Shown here piece by piece: positions 35,971 to 44,995 of a stretch of DNA of 64,000 nt. Each line of letters opens with the position of its first letter. Position 1 is the first letter of the stretch. The stretch is from contig CAMFIF010000011.1 in assembly GCA_945952415.1 (NCBI GenBank), forward strand, positions 1-64,000, written 5' to 3'. The position numbers and the translations under genes were made by a program. The DNA is from an uncultured Rhizobium sp. GTDB lineage: Bacteria; Pseudomonadota; Alphaproteobacteria; Rhizobiales; Rhizobiaceae. Below the pieces are notes generated by a model, which worked only from the letters and a program-made list of their open reading frames with translations, was not told the origin of the DNA and ran no database searches.

Positions 35971-36849
35971 ATGACCAACAACACCAGAGGCTATCTGTTC
36001 GTCCTCGCGGCGATCACGATCTTTGCCACGCAGGACGGCTTCACCAAATTCCTCGGCGGCCATTATCCGCCCATTCTGGTGACGATGATCCGCTTCTGGG
36101 CCTTCGCGCTCTTCGTCACGATGATGGCGGCCTCCTCGCCGGGGGGTATCCGTGCGGCGATCCGCACGAAACATCCCGTGCTGCAATCGCTCCGCGGGGT
36201 GCTGCTCGTCTCGGAAATTGCCGTTGCGGTGCTCGCCTTCGCCAAGGCGGGGCTTGCCATGAGCCAGGCGATCTTCCAGTCGACGCCACTCTTCGTCACG
36301 CTGCTGTCCGTGCCCATGCTGGGCGAAAAGGTTGGCTGGCGGCGCGGCACCGCGGTGGTGGTGGGGCTTATCGGCGTGCTCGTCATCCTCAACCCGACGG
36401 GCCTTCACTTTGACCTCTACCTCTTGCTGCCGCTGATCGCCGCGCTCATGTTTGCCCTCTACAGCATCATGACCCGGGCGGTGAGCCGGGACGATTCGGC
36501 CACGACCAGCGTCTTCTATGCGGGCTTCGTCGGGGCGATTGCCATTTCCACCGTCGGCCCCTTCTTCTGGGTGCCGATCCGCCCGGAGGACTGGCCTGCC
36601 GTGGGCGTGCTTTGCATCTGCGGTGCGCTCAGCCATTATTGCCTCATCCGTGCCTATGGCCTGCTGGAGGCCGTGAAGGTGCAGCCGATCACCTATCTGC
36701 AGCTGGTGCTGAGCGTCGCCGTCGCGGTCGTCTTCTTCCATGAAGTGTTGACCGTGAACATGGTGGTGGGGTCGATCATCGTGGTCGGGGCGGGCCTCTA
36801 CACCATCTGGCGCGAATATGCGCTTGAGCGTCGGGCGCGCGCCGCCTGA
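35971..36849 (+). CDS. EamA/DMT-superfamily transporter
   Basis: A 292-residue membrane protein with ten predicted helices. The first repeat starts GYLFVLAAITIFATQDGFTKFLGGHYPPILVTMIRF; the second ends ITYLQLVLSVAVAVVFFHEVLTVNMVVGSIIVVGAGLYTIWRE, the typical end of EamA proteins. ATG 35971 is taken as the start because upstream codons are not membrane-like. It precedes the aminotransferase gene by 148 bp on the same strand, but a separate promoter (TTGACA at 36886) is likely, so shared function is uncertain. Confidence 0.85.
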   Translation: MTNNTRGYLFVLAAITIFATQDGFTKFLGGHYPPILVTMIRFWAFALFVTMMAASSPGGIRAAIRTKHPVLQSLRGVLLVSEIAVAVLAFAKAGLAMSQAIFQSTPLFVTLLSVPMLGEKVGWRRGTAVVVGLIGVLVILNPTGLHFDLYLLLPLIAALMFALYSIMTRAVSRDDSATTSVFYAGFVGAIAISTVGPFFWVPIRPEDWPAVGVLCICGALSHYCLIRAYGLLEAVKVQPITYLQLVLSVAVAVVFFHEVLTVNMVVGSIIVVGAGLYTIWREYALERRARAA

Positions 36850-36997
36850 GGCGATAACCGGGCATTCCACACCCGCGGCTCTTTCTTGACATGCCTGCAC
36901 AGCCCGGTCATGCTCCCGACCAGCCGCATTCGCGCATCTCTGGTGCAGCCATAAGGGCGCTCCACTCCTTCGATCCAACATTTCGCTGAGGGCGATC

Positions 36998-38377
36998 ATG
37001 ACCATCAATATGCAGACCAACGACATGGGCAAAGTCATCGAGGCGGACCGCGCCCATGTCTGGCACCATCTGAGCCAGCACAAGGTGTACGAGACGGTCG
37101 ATCCGCGCGTCTATATCGAAGGCAAGGGCATGAAGCTCTGGGATGCCAAGGGCAACGAATATCTCGATGCCGTCTCAGGTGGCGTGTGGACCGTCAACGT
37201 CGGCTATGGCCGGGAATCGATCGCGAACGCCGTGCGCGACCAGCTGGTCAAGCTGAACTACTATGCCGGTGCCGCCGGCACCGTTCCGGGCGCGCTTTTC
37301 GCCGAAAAGCTGATCGAGAAGATGCCCGGCATGAGCCGCGTCTACTATTCGAACTCGGGTTCGGAAGCGAACGAGAAGGTCTACAAGATGGTGCGCCAGA
37401 TTGCGCATCGCCGCCACGGCGGCAACAAGTGGAAGATCCTCTTCCGCGAGCGCGACTATCACGGCACCACCATCGGCACGCTGGCCACGTCCGGCCAGCC
37501 GCAGCGCGCCGCCCAGTATGGACCCTATCCTGACGGTTTCGTCTCCGTGCCGCACTGCCTCGAATATCGCAAGCAGTGGGATGTGGAGAATTATGGCGAG
37601 CGCGCCGCCGATGCCATCGAGGAAGTGATCCTGCGCGAAGGCCCTGAGACCGTTGGCGCGCTGGTGCTCGAACCGGTCACCGCCGGCGGTGGCGTGATCG
37701 TTCCGCCGGAAGGTTACTGGAAGCGGGTGCAGGAAATCTGCAAGAAGTACGACATTCTTCTGCACATCGATGAAGTGGTCTGCGGCCTTGGCCGTACCGG
37801 CAAGTGGTTCGGCTACCAGCAGTTCGACATCCAGCCCGATTTCGTCACCATGGCGAAGGGCGTCGCGTCGGGCTATGCGGCGATCTCCTGCACCGTCACC
37901 ACCGAGCGCGTCTTCGACATGTTCAAGGACGATGCCTCCGATCCGATGAGCTATTTCCGCGACATCTCCACCTTCGGCGGCTGCACGGCCGGCCCGGTGG
38001 CGGCGCTCGAAAACATGCGCATCATCGAAGAGGAAGGCCTGCTCGAGAACTGCACGAAAATGGGGGAATACTGCCTGTCGAAGCTCGAAGAGCTGAAGGC
38101 AAAGCACAAGGTCGTCGGCGACGTGCGCGGCAAGGGCCTGTTCCTCGGCGCGGAGCTGGTTGCCGATCGCGAAACCAAGGAACCGCTCAACGAAAAGATC
38201 GTCCAGGCGGTCGTGGCCGACTGCCTGAAGAATGGCGTGATCATCGGGGCGACCAACCGCTCGCTCGACGGACTTAACAACACGCTCTGCCTTTCGCCGG
38301 CCCTCATTGCGACGAAGGCCGACATCGACCAGATCGTGGCGGCCATCGACAATGCGCTGACGACCGTCTGCGGCTGA
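36998..38377 (+). CDS. tpa: Class III aminotransferase, probable taurine:pyruvate aminotransferase
   Basis: A 459-residue PLP enzyme of the omega-aminotransferase class. DRAHVWHHLSQHK at the N terminus, DAVSGGVWTVNVGYG, YYSNSGSEANE, the DEVVCGLGRTGKWFG aspartate and the Schiff-base lysine in VTMAKGVASGY are in place; RDISTFGGCTAGPVAALENM is close to taurine:pyruvate aminotransferase. This would turn taurine and pyruvate into sulfoacetaldehyde and alanine. No xsc or tau transporter gene is near, so another omega-amino donor is possible. GAGGGCGATC precedes the ATG; a terminator follows. Confidence 0.75.
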   Translation: MTINMQTNDMGKVIEADRAHVWHHLSQHKVYETVDPRVYIEGKGMKLWDAKGNEYLDAVSGGVWTVNVGYGRESIANAVRDQLVKLNYYAGAAGTVPGALFAEKLIEKMPGMSRVYYSNSGSEANEKVYKMVRQIAHRRHGGNKWKILFRERDYHGTTIGTLATSGQPQRAAQYGPYPDGFVSVPHCLEYRKQWDVENYGERAADAIEEVILREGPETVGALVLEPVTAGGGVIVPPEGYWKRVQEICKKYDILLHIDEVVCGLGRTGKWFGYQQFDIQPDFVTMAKGVASGYAAISCTVTTERVFDMFKDDASDPMSYFRDISTFGGCTAGPVAALENMRIIEEEGLLENCTKMGEYCLSKLEELKAKHKVVGDVRGKGLFLGAELVADRETKEPLNEKIVQAVVADCLKNGVIIGATNRSLDGLNNTLCLSPALIATKADIDQIVAAIDNALTTVCG

Positions 38378-38403
38378 TCGGTTATCCCGCTTTCATCCAC
38401 GAG

Positions 38404-38428
38404 ACGCGGTCCTTCGGGGCCGCGTTTT
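38404..38428 (+). terminator. Rho-independent terminator after the aminotransferase gene
   Basis: ACGCGG-T-CC / GG-G-CCGCGT with a UUCG tetraloop and TTTT, 27 bp after the stop; it lies between convergent genes. Confidence 0.85.
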
Positions 38429-38433
38429 GCATT

Positions 38434-39528
38434 TCAAAGCACGCCCCAGGCCCGGAACCGGCCCCGGCCGGTCATTTCCCTGAGATGCAACTCTTCCACC
38501 AGCCGCACTGCGCCGCGATGGGTAACCCCGAGCTCATCCGAAATCATGGTGGCGGAGAGAAGCGGCCGGCGGAAGACGAGATCCACCAGTTCCGGCAGGC
38601 GGGAGGAGGTGCGCCGCCCTTCCAGCCGACGCTCCATGGACTGGCGTGCCAGCGCCAGCCGGTCGTGATCCTTGAGCCCCGCTTCTGCCGCCGCCGCCAG
38701 GCCCTCGATCAGCGCCACGAGCCGTCGGCTGCGGCTCTGATGGGTGCGCTCCTCGCGCCGCACCGTGCGAAGCCCCACATTGATTGCCAGAAGATGCGGC
38801 CCGGTGGTGAGCCCGGCTTCCCGAAGGCTTGCCGCGGCCATGAGCCGGCCGAGCCAGGGCGCATGCTGGAGAACCCGGATCTCGTTCCAGGCATCGAGCA
38901 GAACCGCCGCGCGGAGCAGCGCCGGCAGGCCCGCCGTCTCCCCGGCGATGCGGGAAAATTCGGCAAGGCGGGCGTCCTCGTCCCAGTCGGGCTCATAGAC
39001 CAGCGGGTCCCGGCCGGTCTCGCCGGCAGCAGGGGGCAGGCTCACGCCCGAGAGCACCGCTTCGGTGCGGGCAAGAACCGCATCCATGGCCGCAAGCTCC
39101 CGGGCGAGCGGATCCTCTTCCTCCGCTCCATCCACCTCCGCCGCCTCTTCGGGCGCGGGCTGGAGGGTCCGGCGCTCGCCGCTTTCTGGCGCCTTCAGCG
39201 CCTTCAGGCCCTCGGGGCTCAGCGCCCAGCCGGGCGGCTGCGCGGCAATGCGCCGGCGGCTGCGCAGGATCCGGTGGGCGATGGTGAGTTCATGGGTGGG
39301 CGCCCGCACATCCGCTTCCGCATCATGCAGCACCAGATCTTCCAGATGGACGAGTTCGCCGTCGAGATAAAGCGAGGCACAGGCATCGGAAAAATGCAGC
39401 CTTTCGGCAAAGCCCGCGCCGATCACCGAGCGCTGGATGCGCTCATCCAGCCGGGCCAGCCGGGCGGTGGCGTGCGTGACCGGCTGGAAGAGCCGTTCGA
39501 CGGGCAAGGATTTGAGATCGTAACGCAT
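38434..39528 (-). CDS. DUF1612 / RHE_PE00001-family helix-turn-helix protein
   Basis: A 364-residue protein of a family found mainly in rhizobia, often on plasmids and in accessory regions. Typical parts are the N-terminal RLDERIQRSVIGAGFAERLHFSDACASLYLDGELVHLEDLVLHD, a variable proline/glutamate linker (about 120-170), and the C-terminal DNA-binding helices (LPELVDLVFRRPLLSATMISDELGVTHRGAVRLVEEL). The function is unknown; the HTH suggests DNA binding, and an inverted repeat lies directly upstream. It is downstream of the NHLP export operon on the same strand with a 66-bp gap and may be read through from it. Confidence 0.8.
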   Translation of the reverse strand: MRYDLKSLPVERLFQPVTHATARLARLDERIQRSVIGAGFAERLHFSDACASLYLDGELVHLEDLVLHDAEADVRAPTHELTIAHRILRSRRRIAAQPPGWALSPEGLKALKAPESGERRTLQPAPEEAAEVDGAEEEDPLARELAAMDAVLARTEAVLSGVSLPPAAGETGRDPLVYEPDWDEDARLAEFSRIAGETAGLPALLRAAVLLDAWNEIRVLQHAPWLGRLMAAASLREAGLTTGPHLLAINVGLRTVRREERTHQSRSRRLVALIEGLAAAAEAGLKDHDRLALARQSMERRLEGRRTSSRLPELVDLVFRRPLLSATMISDELGVTHRGAVRLVEELHLREMTGRGRFRAWGVL

Positions 39529-39532
39529 TGAA

Positions 39533-39565
39533 ATAGCGTTAGCCGATTTGCAAAACCGACGCTAT
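39533..39565. promoter_or_regulatory. Inverted repeat upstream of the DUF1612 gene
   Basis: ATAGCGT (39533-39539) pairs with ACGCTAT (39559-39565); an overlapping AACGC...GCGTT repeat covers the start codon (39522-39540). These may be autoregulatory sites of the HTH protein. Confidence 0.35.
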
Positions 39566-39594
39566 CTCCGTTTTTCCGTCACGGTCCTTCCGCC

Positions 39595-40119
39595 TCAGGT
39601 TTCGTCCGGGCGGTCGAGGGCGCGGAGCAGTTCCTGGAAGCGCAGGCCCGCCATGGAAACGCCGTCGAGCACCATGTCGTCGAGCTCGTCTTCGGCGGGG
39701 CCCGCCCCGCCGCGGCCGCGAAGCGTCGTGGTGCGCAGACGGTCGGCGAGGAAGATCGCCAGCGCCTTGTAAAAGCGCCCGGCAAAGGCTGCATTCTCCT
39801 GCAGGCGCGCCTCGATGGCCGCCTTGTCGAGGATCAGCACCCGCGAGGGGCGCGTGACGCCGACCGTGGCCGAGGGCGGGGCCTTGTCGACGAAGGACAT
39901 TTCGCCGAGGATCTCGCCCGCATGGAGGCGCGCGACCGTGCCAACGCCGGAGACGGTGACCGAGACTTCGCCATCGAGCACGATGAAGAGATGGGGCGAG
40001 GCCCGGCCCTCCTCGATCAGCACGTCGCCGGGCGCGAGATTGCGCCGCGTGCCGATGCGGCCCATCCAGGCGATGTCGGCATCGTCGAGCTGGCCGAGAA
40101 TATAGAGAACCTTGCGCAT
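39595..40119 (-). CDS. Cyclic-nucleotide-binding domain protein of the NHLP export operon
   Basis: A 174-residue protein with a single cNMP-binding beta-barrel (residues about 10-110: LAPGDVLIEEGRASPHLFIVLDGEVSVTV, HAGEILGEMSFVDKAPPSATVGV). There is no C-terminal HTH, so it is not a CRP-type transcription factor. The phosphate-cassette region GEMSF..KAPPSAT resembles GE-L/A-RAA but lacks the key Arg-Ala pair, so ligand binding is doubtful. Small proteins of this kind recur in NHLP export loci. It lies 18 bp after the second ABC transporter gene, so it belongs to that operon. Confidence 0.8.
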   Translation of the reverse strand: MRKVLYILGQLDDADIAWMGRIGTRRNLAPGDVLIEEGRASPHLFIVLDGEVSVTVSGVGTVARLHAGEILGEMSFVDKAPPSATVGVTRPSRVLILDKAAIEARLQENAAFAGRFYKALAIFLADRLRTTTLRGRGGAGPAEDELDDMVLDGVSMAGLRFQELLRALDRPDET

Positions 40120-40137
40120 CGGAAAACTCCTTGACTG

Positions 40138-42795
40138 TCAGGCAAGCTGGCGGCGGGCATGGGCGGCGAAGGCGCCGTCGCGCCGCATCAGCTCCTCGAA
40201 CGTGCCGGTTTCGATCATTTTCCCCCGTTCCAGCATGACGATCCGGTCCACCTTCTCGATGGTGCTGAGCCGGTGGGCGATGACGATGCGGGTGACGGGG
40301 AGCGCGGAAAGCGTTTCGGTGACGATCGCCTGCGTGCGGTTGTCGAGGGCGCTGGTCGCCTCGTCGAGCATCAGGATTGCCGGCTTCTGGATCAGCGCCC
40401 GGGCAATGAGGATGCGCTGGCGCTGGCCGCCGGACAGCGTGCCGCCGCCATCGAGCAGAACCGTATGCATGCCCATGGGCATGTCCCTTATATCCTTGTC
40501 GAGGCCGACCATGCGGGCCGCCTCCAGCGCTTCCTCGAGCCCCAGGCCGCTCTCGCCCGCAATGTTGGAATGGACGCTGCCCGCCATGATCCGCCCGTGC
40601 TGCAGGACCACGCCGATCTGCCGCCGCAGGTTCGAGAGATCGAGGCGCTGCATGGAATGGCCGTCATAGAAGATATCGCCGAGCTCCGGCCGGTCGAAAC
40701 CGAGGAGCAGCCTGAGGAGGGTCGACTTGCCGGAACCGGAAGCGCCGACCACGGCGACGAATTCGCCCCGCTCGATCTTGAGCGTGAGTTCCGAGAGCGC
40801 CCGGGGAGCCTGTTCGGAATAGCGGAAGGTGAGGTTGCGAATGTCGATGGCGCCCTGCAGCGTCACCGGCCGGCTGGAAACGGGGGGCGTATCGGGCACG
40901 GCGGAAACGATGGGCTTTGCCCTCTCGATGAGGGGCACGGCCGCAAGCGACTGGGTCAGCGCCGCCGCCAGCGCGGAAATCGCGCCGATCACCTGCGCGA
41001 AGGCGGTGGTGACGGTGACGAAATCGGCCAGAGAAAAGGGCGGCGCGCCCTCCGCCTTGGCCGCATCCGCCTTCATCAGCCAGACGATGGTGGCGTAGAG
41101 CGCAAGCGTTGCGAGCTGCGGCAGCAGCGCATCGAGCGTCGCCTGCCAGTTCGCCCAGCGCCCGGCCGCCGCCGCATGGGCGGTGTTGCGGGCAAAGAGC
41201 GCCGCCCAGCGGGCAAAGCCCATGCGCTCCGAGGCGGCGGCGCGGAGCTTGCCGAGGCCCATCAGCATCTGCACCACGAAACTGTCGAGACGCCCCTTTT
41301 CCGCAAGCCGCAGCCGCTCATGCACGAGGCCGCGATAGCTGACCACCATGTTGATGGCCCCGAGCACAAGCGCCAGTCCGAAGGCGAGGAGCGCCAGCCG
41401 CCAGTCCACGGTGAGAATGGGCACGAGGCTGACCAGGCTGAAGACGCTGCTGGTCGCGGCACTCGTGAAACTGTGGGTGATGACCTGGCGCGCGTTCTGG
41501 ATGCCGAGCACCCGGTCGGTGATGTCGCCGACGGCAAAGGCGCGGAAGAAGGAGGGCGGCATGCGCAGCAGCCGGAGCAGCAGCGCCGGCTGGAGACGCC
41601 CCTCGAAGCCAAGCTCGGCGCGGAGCATGGTCAGCGATTTTGCCGCCTCCACCACCGTCTTGACGAGGGCTGCGGCCACCAGCGCCCCGACGATCATTCC
41701 CGGCAGCCCGAGATCGCCATGGGGAATGGCATCGCTGATCAGGAAGCGGGAACCGTAGGGCACCAGCATGGACAGCACCGCCGCCGCCAGCATGAGGAGC
41801 GCCAGGCGCGGCTTGTCGCTGCCAAGCGTCGCAAAGCCGAAGGCGAAGAGATCGCGGAACCGAAGCGGCCGGGCGGGCAGCGCCGGGTAGAATTGCCGGG
41901 CATCGGCGGAAAGGCCGCCCTCGCCTGCCCCTTCCAGCGCATCGCGCGCAACCGGCTGCAGGCGGCCGCCGTCGCGGATCATCCAGCGTCCGCGCAGGAA
42001 AAGAAGCGCCACGGGTCGGCGCTCTTCCCCGAGGAAGCCGAGCATGGGTGGCCCCGGTCGGCGCGTCCAGCCGGGCCTCAGAAGCACGCTTCGGGCAATC
42101 ATCTGGTGGCGGGCCAGCACCCGTGCCAGCCGCTCCTCGAGATCGGCGCCCTCGGGCATCATTTCGAAGGCTTCGAGCTTCGGCGTGACCGCCTGCGCCG
42201 ACAGGACCAACAGAACCGCCGCCTTCAGCGGATCGGCCACGGCACCGGGGGAAAGGGCCTGGCCGAGGGCGCCGGCCTCCTGCAAGCCGGAAAGGCCGGC
42301 CAGCGCATCGGATGTGGCGGCCTCGCCCAGCCGACGGCGGCGCTGGCGCCAGCCATCCCCCTCCCCCTCGCCGAGGCGGGTTTCGAGGAGGCCGAGGATT
42401 TCCCCCATGCGCTCGGCGGTGAAGGCGTCGAGATCGGCGGGGAGTTCGCCGCGCGGGGCAAGGGCTGCTTCGCGCAGGCCGTCGCACCAGCGCGCAACGG
42501 CGGAATTCGGCGGGTAAACCGCGGGATCGAGGGGCACGAGTTCCGTTTCCGGGCCGCCCGCGGCATGAAAGCGGAAAATCCTCGTCCCTGCGCCGGAGAT
42601 CGGCGGCAGGGGAAGGAGAAGCGCACCCTCCTCCAGCCGGAAGAGCGGCAGCCGGCGGCTTCGCGCCGGATCGCCCGAAAGCGCGAAGACATCGATGAAG
42701 CCGCGGGCGACGAGGAAGGCGCCCGATAACGCCCCGAGATCCAGCGGATGGGCATTGTCAGCCACGAGGCCACGGTTTTCCGGTCTCTCCTCCAT
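40138..42795 (-). CDS. NHLP bacteriocin-type export ABC transporter, permease/ATPase subunit
   Basis: An 885-residue ABC exporter. The first about 280 residues are a soluble, peptidase-less N-terminal region; a five- to six-helix membrane domain spans about 320-600; the ATPase spans about 640-880. It has Walker A GASGSGKST, signature LSGGQRQR and Walker B ILMLDEATSALD. The layout matches the second transporter subunit of NHLP-type microcin/bacteriocin systems, thought to work with the peptidase transporter. GAGGAGGGGACC precedes the ATG. It lies 10 bp after the peptidase-transporter gene and 18 bp before the cNMP-binding gene. Confidence 0.9.
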   Translation of the reverse strand: MEERPENRGLVADNAHPLDLGALSGAFLVARGFIDVFALSGDPARSRRLPLFRLEEGALLLPLPPISGAGTRIFRFHAAGGPETELVPLDPAVYPPNSAVARWCDGLREAALAPRGELPADLDAFTAERMGEILGLLETRLGEGEGDGWRQRRRRLGEAATSDALAGLSGLQEAGALGQALSPGAVADPLKAAVLLVLSAQAVTPKLEAFEMMPEGADLEERLARVLARHQMIARSVLLRPGWTRRPGPPMLGFLGEERRPVALLFLRGRWMIRDGGRLQPVARDALEGAGEGGLSADARQFYPALPARPLRFRDLFAFGFATLGSDKPRLALLMLAAAVLSMLVPYGSRFLISDAIPHGDLGLPGMIVGALVAAALVKTVVEAAKSLTMLRAELGFEGRLQPALLLRLLRMPPSFFRAFAVGDITDRVLGIQNARQVITHSFTSAATSSVFSLVSLVPILTVDWRLALLAFGLALVLGAINMVVSYRGLVHERLRLAEKGRLDSFVVQMLMGLGKLRAAASERMGFARWAALFARNTAHAAAAGRWANWQATLDALLPQLATLALYATIVWLMKADAAKAEGAPPFSLADFVTVTTAFAQVIGAISALAAALTQSLAAVPLIERAKPIVSAVPDTPPVSSRPVTLQGAIDIRNLTFRYSEQAPRALSELTLKIERGEFVAVVGASGSGKSTLLRLLLGFDRPELGDIFYDGHSMQRLDLSNLRRQIGVVLQHGRIMAGSVHSNIAGESGLGLEEALEAARMVGLDKDIRDMPMGMHTVLLDGGGTLSGGQRQRILIARALIQKPAILMLDEATSALDNRTQAIVTETLSALPVTRIVIAHRLSTIEKVDRIVMLERGKMIETGTFEELMRRDGAFAAHARRQLA

Positions 42796-42805
42796 GGTCC
42801 CCTCC

Positions 42806-44995
42806 TCAATGCCCGCCGGAGCGGATCAGCCCGGCATAGGGGCCATTCTGCTCCATCAGCCCATCATGGGTGCCGCGCTCGATGATGCGGCCCTCCTCCA
42901 TGACGATGATTTCGGAACAGTCGCGCACGGTGCTGAGCCGGTGGGCGATGATGATGGCGGTGCAGCCGCGCCGCCTCAGATTGTCGTCGATGAGCTTTTC
43001 CGTCTGCGGATCGAGGGCTGCGGTCGCCTCGTCGAGCACGAGCACGGCGGGATCGCCGACGAGTGCGCGGGCAATTTCCAGCCGCTGGCGCTGGCCGCCG
43101 GAGAAGTTGCGTCCGCCCTCCTCCACCATGGTATCGAGCTCGCCCGGGCGGGCGACGATATCATCGAGGATCGCCGCATCCTGCAACGCACGGGTAATGG
43201 CATCGTCAGGCACATCGGGGTTCCAGAGGGTGAGGTTTTCGCGCACCGTGCCCTCGAAGAGGAAGATGTCCTGATCCACATAGGCGATGTTGGCGGCGCG
43301 GCGGTACTGGTCGAGCCGGTCGAGCGGGATGCCGTCGATGCGGACCTCGCCGGACCAGGGCGCGACGAGGCCGCAGATGATGCGCCCGAGCGTGGACTTG
43401 CCGCAGCCAGAACGCCCGACCAGCGCGATGCGCTCGCCAGGCGCTGCCTTCAGCGACAGGCCCTCGATGAGCGGCTCGCTGAGGGGATTATAGCCATAGG
43501 TGACCGCATCGATCTCGACCGCGCCCTGCAGGAGCATCGGCCCCGCCTCGTCTTCCTCCTCCTCCCGCAGCAGCATGGGATCAACAGGATTGCGCAGGGC
43601 ATCGTCGACGCGGTTGAGATCGGCGCGGATCGCCGCAAGCTTCGGCGAAAGGGCAACCAGACTTGCCAGCGGGGCGGTAAAGCTCGCCGCCAGAAGCTGG
43701 AAAGCCACAAGATCGCCGATGGTCATCGCCCCTTCCATGACGCGAAGCGCCCCGAGACCGAGGATCGCCGCCTCGATGAGGCCGCCGAGCAGCGGCGGGG
43801 CGAGACCCGTGATCATGGATTTCGCGCCGAGCGCCTGCGAGGTGTTGAGCATGCGCGCATGGATGCCCGCCCAGCGGCCGAAGGAGCTGGTTTCGAGCCC
43901 GGAGGCCTTGATCGTCTCGATATTGTAGATGATGCCGACGGTTGCGCCGCCGAGCTTGCCCTGTTCCACCGCAAGGCGCATGGAATCCTGCTTCAGCCGG
44001 TTCTGCACCAGCCGGAGCACCAGAAGATTGGGCAGGCCAAGCCCCACCGTCATCAACCCGAGCACGGGATCGTAGCCCACGAGCACCAGCGCGAAGAAGA
44101 TGAGCGTACCCCAGTTCAGCACCGCATTGGCCATGTCGGCGGAAATGACCTCCGCCACCCGGGTGCTCGCCTCGATGCGATCGGCAATTTCGCCGGGGCT
44201 GCGCTGGCTGAAGAAGGCGATGGGCAGGTGCAGCACGCGCCAGACGAAGGCGGTCGCGCCGGTTATGGTCAGCTTCGTCTTCAGCCTCAGGATCAGCGCG
44301 CCGCGCAGCCAGGTGAGCGCGGCGCGGATGAGTGCGGTGAGGCCAAGCGCGATGAAGAGCGGCTTTACCCAGTGCTCCTGGTGCAGCATCAGCACGCCAT
44401 CGACGAAGAGCTTGGCATAGACGGGCAGAACCACGCCCGGCACCACCAGCGCGAGGCTGAGCAGCGCAATGAGCGCCAGCCCCGCGCCGGAGCGGGCAAC
44501 CCGGGCGCGGAAGGCGGCAAAGAGCCCGGAGGGCTTGGCCGTGCGGCGGAAATTCTCCGTGCGCTCGAAGGTCAGCACCACGCCGGTGAAGGCTTCCGAC
44601 AGTTCCTCGCGGGTGATGACCCGGGGGCCGAGCGCCGGATCGTTGATGAAGGCATGGGTCTCCGTCATGCCTTCGAAGACGACGTAATGGTTGAAGTTCC
44701 AGTGCAGGATCGCCGGCCAGGGCAGATCCGCCAGCCCTTCCGGCTCCTTGCGGAAGCCACGCGCCGTCATGCCATAGCTGCGGGCGGCCTTGAGCAGGTT
44801 GCTCGCCTTCGATCCGTCGCGCGAGACGCCGCAGGCAATGCGCAGCTCTTCGAGCGGGTGCCAGGCGCCGTAACTTGCAAGGATCATGGCCAGACTGGCG
44901 GCGCCGCATTCCACCGCCTCCATCTGCAGGATGGAGGGGGTCTTCATGCGGCGGCGCCGGGCGGCGGGCGGCTTCTCTCCCGAAGCGGCGCTCAT
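42806..44995 (-). CDS. NHLP bacteriocin-type export ABC transporter with C39 peptidase (PCAT)
   Basis: A 729-residue peptidase-containing ABC transporter. The C39 protease (residues 17-150) has an intact active site: Gln24, Cys30 (QMEAVECGAASLAMI), His103 (WNFNHYVVFEG) and Asp119 (INDPALG). It should cut precursors after GG and export the core. A membrane domain (about 170-450) follows, then an ATPase with GRSGCGKST, FSGGQRQR and VLVLDEATAALD. Its start overlaps the adaptor gene stop by 4 bp (ATGA), showing translational coupling. The six GG-ending precursors encoded at 47.8-50.1 kb are its obvious cargo. Confidence 0.93.
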   Translation of the reverse strand: MSAASGEKPPAARRRRMKTPSILQMEAVECGAASLAMILASYGAWHPLEELRIACGVSRDGSKASNLLKAARSYGMTARGFRKEPEGLADLPWPAILHWNFNHYVVFEGMTETHAFINDPALGPRVITREELSEAFTGVVLTFERTENFRRTAKPSGLFAAFRARVARSGAGLALIALLSLALVVPGVVLPVYAKLFVDGVLMLHQEHWVKPLFIALGLTALIRAALTWLRGALILRLKTKLTITGATAFVWRVLHLPIAFFSQRSPGEIADRIEASTRVAEVISADMANAVLNWGTLIFFALVLVGYDPVLGLMTVGLGLPNLLVLRLVQNRLKQDSMRLAVEQGKLGGATVGIIYNIETIKASGLETSSFGRWAGIHARMLNTSQALGAKSMITGLAPPLLGGLIEAAILGLGALRVMEGAMTIGDLVAFQLLAASFTAPLASLVALSPKLAAIRADLNRVDDALRNPVDPMLLREEEEDEAGPMLLQGAVEIDAVTYGYNPLSEPLIEGLSLKAAPGERIALVGRSGCGKSTLGRIICGLVAPWSGEVRIDGIPLDRLDQYRRAANIAYVDQDIFLFEGTVRENLTLWNPDVPDDAITRALQDAAILDDIVARPGELDTMVEEGGRNFSGGQRQRLEIARALVGDPAVLVLDEATAALDPQTEKLIDDNLRRRGCTAIIIAHRLSTVRDCSEIIVMEEGRIIERGTHDGLMEQNGPYAGLIRSGGH

